Shown: one piece after another, positions 6,236 through 11,406 of the stretch
Numbering within the stretch: the first letter of the stretch is position 1
Layout: each line of letters begins with the position of its first letter
Source: JAUWCW01 sp030609125 [NCBI: Candidatus Rokuibacteriota bacterium]
GTDB lineage: Bacteria; JAUVQV01
Reading direction: 5' to 3'
Length of the DNA stretch: 11,406 bases
Assembly: GCA_030609125.1 (NCBI GenBank)
Contig: JAUWCW010000030.1
Coordinates: forward strand, 1 to 11,406
Program-made: the position numbers and the translations under genes
The notes under the pieces: model-generated
Seen by the model: the letters and a program-made list of their open reading frames with translations, nothing else
What the model was told of the DNA's origin: nothing
The model's database searches: none

Positions 6236-7216
6236 CTACTTGGGAACAATTTTATCATTATAGCGGATGTCGGCATTCTGCCGCAGTCTGTTCAGCCAGT
6301 CCCGGAAGGCCTGCTCTCCCTTCTCGGCGGCCAGCAGGTCGCGGATGTCACCGCGCACGTCTTCCTCGCTCCTCTGGCGGGCCTCGCGGCGCCCGGTCAC
6401 AAGAAAGAGGTGGTAGCCGTAGGTCGTCTCCACCACGGGGCTGAGCTTGTCCTTCGGAAGGGAGAAGATCACCGCCTCGAACTCCGGTGGCATCTGGCCC
6501 CTGGCGAAGAAGCCGAGGTCGCCGCCTTTCCCGGAGTCGGGGCTGAGCGATATCTCCCGGGCCACATCCGCGAACGATTCGCCTGCCCGGATGCGCTTTC
6601 TGGCCCCGACGGCCTCCTCCCTGGTGCGGACGAGAATCTGCGAGGCCCGCACCTTCTCGGACTCCTCGAAGTTGGTGCGGTGCAGGGCCAGGTAGCCGGT
6701 GATCTCCTCCCCGGAGACCGTCACGCTGTCGTAGACGACCTGCCGCTGGAGCTTTTCGACGGCCATGTCGAGGATGAGCTTCTCCTTCCACTCCTCGCGG
6801 CTCAGGCCCGCCTCGCCGAGGACCCGCATGAACTCCGCGTCCTGAAGGTCCCCCTGGGTCCGACTGGTCTCGGCCGAAACCTCCTCCTCCGAGGGGAGGA
6901 GGTTTCTTCTGTGAACCTCCTGCATCATCAGCTCCTGGTCGATAAGGCGGTCGAGGAGGGCCTTCCTCACCCGCCGGGCCTCCGCCTCCCCCGAGGGGGC
7001 CATCTCGCCGAACTGATCGAGGAAAACCTCGTAGGCTGAATCAAGACGCTCCGTCGGCAGGGGCTTGTCGTTCACGAGGGCCGCCGTTTCATCGGGAAGG
7101 GAGCAGGAAGAGAGGGAGAGCGACAGGCCGGTGAGCAGGGCGCACAGAAACGCGGCCGGCCCGAAGGCGACCGAACTGGGGTGCGATAGCGGAAGAACTC
7201 GTGCTGCGCGGACCAT
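6236..7216 (-). CDS. PpiC/parvulin-type peptidyl-prolyl isomerase lipoprotein
   Basis: This 326-aa protein is an envelope foldase. The N-terminus has a hydrophobic core (about 16-35) and the lipobox LSSC with Cys38; Ser39 at +2 argues for outer-membrane sorting. A SurA_N/PrsA-like helical region follows (ALVNDKPLPTERLDSAY, 46-62, then ALLDRLIDQELMMQEV). The parvulin domain (about 188-277) shows RASQILVRT, GESFADVARE, GGDLGFFARGQMPPEFE (231-247) and YGYHLFLV (266-273). Gln193 stands where most parvulins have His, while Met242 and His269 are kept. The start is ATG 7216, 23 bases after the mfd stop, with no good Shine-Dalgarno sequence before it, so translation may depend on ribosomes leaving mfd. 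It forms a presumed operon with mfd and the SurA-like gene. PrsA-like and SurA-like roles cannot be separated by sequence. Confidence 0.9.
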   Translation of the reverse strand: MVRAARVLPLSHPSSVAFGPAAFLCALLTGLSLSLSSCSLPDETAALVNDKPLPTERLDSAYEVFLDQFGEMAPSGEAEARRVRKALLDRLIDQELMMQEVHRRNLLPSEEEVSAETSRTQGDLQDAEFMRVLGEAGLSREEWKEKLILDMAVEKLQRQVVYDSVTVSGEEITGYLALHRTNFEESEKVRASQILVRTREEAVGARKRIRAGESFADVAREISLSPDSGKGGDLGFFARGQMPPEFEAVIFSLPKDKLSPVVETTYGYHLFLVTGRREARQRSEEDVRGDIRDLLAAEKGEQAFRDWLNRLRQNADIRYNDKIVPK

Positions 7217-7239
7217 GGCGATTGGAGGAATCTACCACG

Positions 7240-10200
7240 TCATCGGAGGCTCCGCAAGAGGTCGATGGCCTCGGCGAACCGGTCGGGGAGGGAGAGGGAA
7301 CTCCACGCCCACCGCAGCCTGTCCTCCCCGGCCATGGTGCTGCCCGGGGGGGCCTTGGAGAGGAGGGAGGTGATTTTCTCAGGCGGCACGGAGCATTGGG
7401 GGTGGAAGGCGATCTCCAGCCCCCCGCTTTTCCAGTCGAGGTTCTTCACGTCCGCTTGCTCTCCCAGAAGCTTCAGCCTCGCTGCCCAGAGGAGATGGAG
7501 CGCGGGCTCCGGCAGGGGCCCGAAGCGCTCCCGAAGCTCGTCGGCGATCTCCTCCAGGTCGTCCTCCGACGACGCGTCGGCGATCTTCTTGTAGAAGGTG
7601 AGGCGCTGGTTGATCTCTTCCACGTATTCCTCGTGGATGAAGGTGGAGAGGGTGAGAGTTATTTTCGTCGGCCGCGCCTCCTCCGCCGGCTCACCCTGGA
7701 GCTCGCGAATCGTCTCCTGCAGAAGCCTGGTGTAGAGATCAAAACCCACCGCCGCTATGTGTCCCGACTGGCGATAGCCGAGGACGCTTCCCGCCCCCCT
7801 GATCTCCAGGTCGTAGACGGCTATCTGAAAGCCCGCCCCGAGGTGGGCGAAATCGCGGATGACCTCGATCCGTCGCCGCCCGGCCGGCGAGAGGGCGCCC
7901 CCGGGGGGAACGATAAAGTAGGCGTACGCCCGGTGGCGGGAGCGGCCGATGCGACCCCGGAGCTGGTAAAGTCCGGAGAGACCGAAGGCGTCCGCCCGGT
8001 TGATGATCATGGTGTTGGCGTTGGGGATGTCCAGGCCGGATTCGACGATGGTGGTGCACAGCAGCAGGTCGAACTCCCCTTCGCGGAACCGGGACATGAC
8101 CTTCTCCAGCGCCCTTTCCCCCATCTGGCCGTGGGCTATGCCGATGCGCACTTCCGGCAGGAGGCGGTGGAGGTAGTTTCCGATGCCGCCGATGCTCTGG
8201 ACCCGGTTGTGGATGAAAAAGACCTGCCCTCCCCGGCGCACCTCGCGCAGCACCGCCTCCCGGATCAGCTCCTTGTCGAAGCGGGAGACGGTGTTCCGGA
8301 TGGCCAGGCGGTTCTCCGGCGGCGTGGCGATCTGGGACAGCTCCCGGATCCCCGAAAGGGAAAGGTAAAGGGTGCGGGGGATGGGAGTCGCCGTGAGGGA
8401 GAGGACGTCCACGGTCTCGCGAAACTCCTTCAGGGCCTCCTTGTGACGGACGCCGAAGCGCTGCTCCTCGTCGATGATGATCAGTCCCAGGTCGCGGAAC
8501 TTCACGTCCCTGCCGAGGAGCCGGTGCGTGCCGATGACGATGTCCACGGAGCCCGCGGCCAGGTCCGCGACGATCTTCTTCTGCTCCGAGGGCGTGACGA
8601 AACGGCTCAGCATCTCTACGCGCGCCGGGTAGGGAGCGAAGCGTTTGGCGAACGTGGAGAGGTGCTGCTGGACCAGGAGGGTGGTGGGGGCGAGAATGGC
8701 CACCTGTTTCGAATCCATGACGGCTTTGAAGGCCGCCCGCATCGCCACCTCCGTCTTGCCGAAGCCCACGTCGCCGCAGACGAGCCGGTCCATCGGGTGG
8801 GGGCGCTCCATGTCGGCCTTGATCTCCTCCGCCGCCCGGATCTGGTCTTCCGTCTCGGTGTACTCGAAGCCCATCTCGAACTCCGACTGCCAGGGGGTGT
8901 CGGGAGGGAAGGCGTGCCCCGGCGTCGACTGGCGGACGGCGTAGAGGTGCAGCAGCTCCCGGGCCAGGGTGACGAGGGCCTTCTTCGCCTTGCGCTTCGT
9001 GGCCGTCCACATCTTCCCCCCCAGCTTGTCGATGCGCGGCTGGTTTCCTTCCCAGGAGACGTAGCGCTGGACGGCGTCCATGCCGTGGGGGGGAACGTAG
9101 ACCTTGTCTCCCCCCTGGTAGGAAATGACGAGAAAATCCGCCGCCTCCCCGCCGGCCTCCATCCGGGTGAGGCCGCCGTAGACGCCGATGCCATGCTCGA
9201 CGTGGACGAGAAAGTCCCCCGGCTTGAGAAGGCGGAAGTCGGGCATGAAGCCCTTCGCTTTCGAGCCCCGGGGAATGTGCCGCCGAACTTTGGTCCCGAA
9301 GATGTCCTCTTCCGAGACGAGGAGGATCCTCTCGTCCCGCAGAAGAAAGCCCTCTCCCACGCCCCCGAAGGTGACGAGCGGCGCGCCGGTTTCGGGCCTG
9401 TTCAGGAGGGCGGGAACGTCCCCGGGGGCGATCTCCCTGGTGCCCAGGCCGTGCTCCTCGCACAACTCCCGGAGCCGGCGGGCGGCCTCTTGCGTTCGAG
9501 CGACGAGGAGGATGCAGACCTGGTCCTGGTCGGTTTTGAGCTTGTGAACGGTGGCCTCCAGGGGGCTCTCCTTCGCCCCCTCGCTCTGCCCGGAAAGGAC
9601 GTAGCTTCGCCCCCCCGAGGACTCGACCTTCACGGTTTCGGTTTCGGGAGGCGAGAGCCCGAACGAGTCGAGGTAGAGCGTGGAGTGTTCGCGCAGGGCG
9701 GCGGTCCACTTCGCGAAATCGAGATACGCCTTCTCGGGGGCATACAAGGCGGGGAAAATTGCCCGCTCCGCCTCCTGCCGGACTTCGCCGCGGAACTTCT
9801 CGGCCCGGCTCTCCAGGTCGGAGTACTCGCTGATGACCACGATGGGGGGCGAAGGAAAGTAATCGAGAATTGTCTGGCGCGAGTGCAGAAGAAGCGCCTG
9901 GTAGTGCTCCAGCCCTGGTATGCGCAGGGCCTCCTCCAGCGGGTCGCCGCCTGCTTCCTCCGGGGCGGGGAGGTGCTTCTTCAGGACCCGGAGGGCCGCG
10001 GTGTCGAGAAGGATCTCCCTCGCCGGCAGGACGCGAACCCTCTCCCGGTCGCCCTCGTTGCGCTGGGTCTCCGGGTCGAAGAGGCGCAGCGACTCTATCT
10101 CGTCGCCGAAGAGCTCGACCCGGACCGGAGACGACTGGGAGGGAGGGAAGAAGTCGAGGATGCCGCCGCGGCGGGAGAATTCCCCCGGAAGCTCAACCCG

Positions 10201-10686
10201 CTCCGCTCTCCGATAGCCGCCCTCGGAGAGGCGCCGGAAAAAGCCGGGCCAGCTGAGATTCTCCCCGAGCCGCAGATCCAGGCCGGCGACAGCGAAGGTT
10301 CCCTTCGGGACGAGGTGCTGGAGGACAGCCTCCAGGGGGGCCACCACCACCGGTGCCGGAGCCCGCAGCAGTTCATCGAGAGCGGTGATCCTCGCCGCCG
10401 ATATTTCTGGGGACGGAGAGAGCGGCTCGAAGGGGAGGACCTCCCAGGAGGGAAAGTGCAGGACCGTCTCCTCCGGGGGGAGAAAGAACTTCAGCTCCTC
10501 CTGAAACTGCTCCGCTTCCGCTGATGAGGCGGTGACCACCAGGAGCGGCGAGCCGAGCCGCAGGGCGAGGCGGGCGGCGAGAAAAGGGCGCACCGCCGGC
10601 ACGGCGCCCTGGAGGGCGAGATGCCGGGGGAGGCTTTCGACGAAAGAGGCGAAGGTCTCGGCGAGGGAGGTCTTTCCGTGGATCAT
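7240..10686 (-). CDS. mfd: Transcription-repair coupling factor Mfd
   Basis: Mfd is a DNA translocase that removes RNA polymerase stalled at lesions and recruits UvrA. From ATG 10686 it has 1148 aa, the normal size. Domains in order: UvrB-like N-terminal module (residues 1 to about 330, including [17 protein letters not shown] and [16 protein letters not shown]), a middle domain, the CarD-like RNA-polymerase interaction domain (about 485-545, [13 protein letters not shown] and [11 protein letters not shown]), the helicase core with Walker [10 protein letters not shown] (about 635), DEEQRFG (about 735), TATPIPRTL (about 762) and [12 protein letters not shown] (about 906-917), then the C-terminal TRCF domain. 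All expected helicase motifs are intact. ATG 10686 starts the conserved MIHGK-like N-terminus; GTG 10728 in frame would add 14 residues that overlap promoter-like sequence. Neither start has a clear ribosome binding site. Confidence 0.97.
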   Translation of the reverse strand: MIHGKTSLAETFASFVESLPRHLALQGAVPAVRPFLAARLALRLGSPLLVVTASSAEAEQFQEELKFFLPPEETVLHFPSWEVLPFEPLSPSPEISAARITALDELLRAPAPVVVAPLEAVLQHLVPKGTFAVAGLDLRLGENLSWPGFFRRLSEGGYRRAERVELPGEFSRRGGILDFFPPSQSSPVRVELFGDEIESLRLFDPETQRNEGDRERVRVLPAREILLDTAALRVLKKHLPAPEEAGGDPLEEALRIPGLEHYQALLLHSRQTILDYFPSPPIVVISEYSDLESRAEKFRGEVRQEAERAIFPALYAPEKAYLDFAKWTAALREHSTLYLDSFGLSPPETETVKVESSGGRSYVLSGQSEGAKESPLEATVHKLKTDQDQVCILLVARTQEAARRLRELCEEHGLGTREIAPGDVPALLNRPETGAPLVTFGGVGEGFLLRDERILLVSEEDIFGTKVRRHIPRGSKAKGFMPDFRLLKPGDFLVHVEHGIGVYGGLTRMEAGGEAADFLVISYQGGDKVYVPPHGMDAVQRYVSWEGNQPRIDKLGGKMWTATKRKAKKALVTLARELLHLYAVRQSTPGHAFPPDTPWQSEFEMGFEYTETEDQIRAAEEIKADMERPHPMDRLVCGDVGFGKTEVAMRAAFKAVMDSKQVAILAPTTLLVQQHLSTFAKRFAPYPARVEMLSRFVTPSEQKKIVADLAAGSVDIVIGTHRLLGRDVKFRDLGLIIIDEEQRFGVRHKEALKEFRETVDVLSLTATPIPRTLYLSLSGIRELSQIATPPENRLAIRNTVSRFDKELIREAVLREVRRGGQVFFIHNRVQSIGGIGNYLHRLLPEVRIGIAHGQMGERALEKVMSRFREGEFDLLLCTTIVESGLDIPNANTMIINRADAFGLSGLYQLRGRIGRSRHRAYAYFIVPPGGALSPAGRRRIEVIRDFAHLGAGFQIAVYDLEIRGAGSVLGYRQSGHIAAVGFDLYTRLLQETIRELQGEPAEEARPTKITLTLSTFIHEEYVEEINQRLTFYKKIADASSEDDLEEIADELRERFGPLPEPALHLLWAARLKLLGEQADVKNLDWKSGGLEIAFHPQCSVPPEKITSLLSKAPPGSTMAGEDRLRWAWSSLSLPDRFAEAIDLLRSLR

Positions 10687-10696
10687 CACAGGGAAA

Positions 10697-10725
10697 CAGA
10701 TATAGCGTGGACCCTGCAGTGTCAA
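10697..10725 (-). promoter_or_regulatory. Candidate sigma-70 promoter for the mfd operon
   Basis: On the minus strand TTGACA (10725-10720) is followed after 17 bases by TATCTG (10702-10697). The -35 is perfect; the -10 is moderate, and TATATC two bases nearer is an alternative. The start point would fall near 10689, only about 3 bases before ATG 10686. Confidence 0.5.
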
Positions 10726-10755
10726 CACCTATCTTTGGATGACGGCCCTCTTCCC

Positions 10756-10784
10756 TTGACAACCCCACGGCACTCCAGTAAAAG
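10756..10784 (+). promoter_or_regulatory. Candidate sigma-70 promoter for the outer-membrane protein gene
   Basis: TTGACA (10756-10761) is followed after 17 bases by TAAAAG (10779-10784), which matches the -10 consensus at 4 of 6 positions. Transcription from here would give a leader of about 80 bases before GTG 10871. It diverges from the mfd promoter, the two -35 boxes being 30 bases apart. Confidence 0.5.
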
Positions 10785-10870
10785 AAAATCGTTTCGGGGG
10801 CTTCATCGGTTTCAAGGCACTCACCGTGCATCATGGGATAAAGAGGGGTTTCAAGGGGAGGGATAGGGCT

Positions 10871-11406
10871 GTGAAAAAACTACTGGTTGTTGCCGTAGCG
10901 GCGATTTTGCTCTTCGGAATGGGGTCCGTCGATTCCGCCAGGGCGTGGAACTGGGACCTGGGAGTCAGGGGCGGCATAGCGGAAGGGACCGGCGACTTCG
11001 GGGACGCGGTCCAGACGGCTTTCGCCTGGAACATCTACCTCGAGTACGACTTCAAGCCCGGGTTCTCGATCCTGGCCCGCTACGGCAGGCACGTTCACGG
11101 GATCTCCTCCGACTTCCAGCGGTTTGCGGGCCTCGTGGCGCCGAGCCCGATAGACGGGAACAACCTGATCGGGGATTTTACCATCAACGAGCTGGCGGCG
11201 GACCTGAAGTTCTCGCTTCCCCTCTCCCCCAAGTGGCGCATCTACGCCCAGGGCGGCGCCGGCTACTACATCTGGGATCTCGACCTCGCCTTCGACACCG
11301 ACTTCGGGTCCGTCTCCGTGCCGGGCGCCGACGGGAGCGACCTCGGTCTCAACGGGGGCGGCGGCCTCGAGTACGTCATCAACCCGGAGGTGAGCGTCAC
11401 CGTCGA
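10871..11406 (+). CDS. Outer-membrane beta-barrel protein (3' end missing)
   Basis: The frame opens at GTG 10871 and stays open to the window edge (178 complete codons). AAGGGGAGGG (10853-10862) provides a ribosome binding site 8 bases upstream. The N-terminus is a textbook signal peptide, KKLLVVAVAAILLFGMGS, with cleavage likely after SARA (residue 25). The mature part begins WNWDLGVRGGIAEGTGDFGD and alternates aromatic and polar residues in strand-like blocks: AWNIYLEYDF, FSILARYGRH, ELAADLKFSLPL, WRIYAQGGAGYYIWDLD, LGLNGGGGLEYVI. This matches the OmpA/OmpW-like outer-membrane beta-barrel superfamily (OMP_b-brl). The glycine-rich strand GLNGGGGLEYV is typical of the later strands of small 8-stranded barrels, so perhaps only a few dozen residues are missing. 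Specific function cannot be given. The gene diverges from the operon encoding two periplasmic chaperones, which might fold such barrels, but that is inference. Confidence 0.85.
   Translation, partial: MKKLLVVAVAAILLFGMGSVDSARAWNWDLGVRGGIAEGTGDFGDAVQTAFAWNIYLEYDFKPGFSILARYGRHVHGISSDFQRFAGLVAPSPIDGNNLIGDFTINELAADLKFSLPLSPKWRIYAQGGAGYYIWDLDLAFDTDFGSVSVPGADGSDLGLNGGGGLEYVINPEVSVTV

Noticed and set aside
6193-6276. Longer start of the SurA-like protein at 6276
   Set aside because: It would put 28 residues before the signal peptide and overlap the upstream stop, while ATG 6192 has a strong AAGGAGG.
7739-9709. Open frame of 656 codons on the - strand within mfd in another frame
   Set aside because: Arg/Gly/Pro-rich shadow of mfd; it shares the strand with the real frame and has no independent signals.
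7201-10524. Open frame of 1107 codons on the + strand opposite mfd
   Set aside because: It lies antisense to an unmistakable, full-length Mfd. Its translation is low-complexity (rich in Gly, Arg, Leu, Glu, Pro), with no domain motif, as expected of a shadow frame in GC-rich coding DNA.

Overview
The window looks like chromosomal DNA of a GC-rich Gram-negative bacterium. Lipoprotein signals, two periplasmic parvulins and an outer-membrane barrel gene show the envelope type. The gene groupings (apbE with a NusG domain II gene and a heptaprenyl-diphosphate-synthase-I-like gene; mfd followed by two SurA/PpiC proteins; an ethylbenzene-dehydrogenase-type haem domain) and an imperfect palindromic repeat fit a deltaproteobacterial lineage (Desulfobacterota, e.g. 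Syntrophales- or Geobacter-like). That placement is inference from gene content and style, not from a marker gene. Coding density is high, and GTG or TTG starts are common.

Left part, + strand. Bases 3-338 are the 3' end of a sensor histidine kinase. After about 165 noncoding bases comes a tight four-gene run (505-3036): a lipoprotein ApbE flavin transferase, a membrane-anchored NusG-domain-II protein, a small multi-spanning Gx-transporter/heptaprenyl-diphosphate-synthase-I-like protein, and the Maf nucleotide pyrophosphatase. All three junctions are 4-base GTGA overlaps, so translation is probably coupled. The first three look like an envelope redox or flavin module; Maf is a housekeeping rider.

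Middle, + strand. A near-consensus sigma-70 promoter (TTGACA-18-TATGAT) lies just after maf and drives an exported protein with a novel N-terminal region, a Pro/Glu-rich linker and a C-terminal haem-binding DOMON-like domain. A Nudix hydrolase follows 18 bases later. The first ~20 residues of the exported protein resemble the start of a DUF4388/PATAN domain and run straight into a signal-peptide core, which suggests a gene fusion at the 5' end. A ~127-base imperfect palindromic (MITE/REP-like) element separates these genes from the convergent block.

Right part, - strand. mfd (transcription-repair coupling factor) is followed by a parvulin lipoprotein and a secreted SurA-like chaperone, read as one operon from 10686 down to 5218. 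The two parvulin domains depart from the family pattern at different active-site positions. Divergent from mfd, across a ~184-base region with promoter-like signals on both strands, an outer-membrane beta-barrel gene starts at 10871 and runs off the end.

No CRISPR array, tRNA, rRNA, prophage or defence system was seen. The strongest leads are the chimeric N-terminus of the haem-domain protein, the orphan status of that haem protein, the ApbE/NusG-II/Gx module, and the palindromic repeat.
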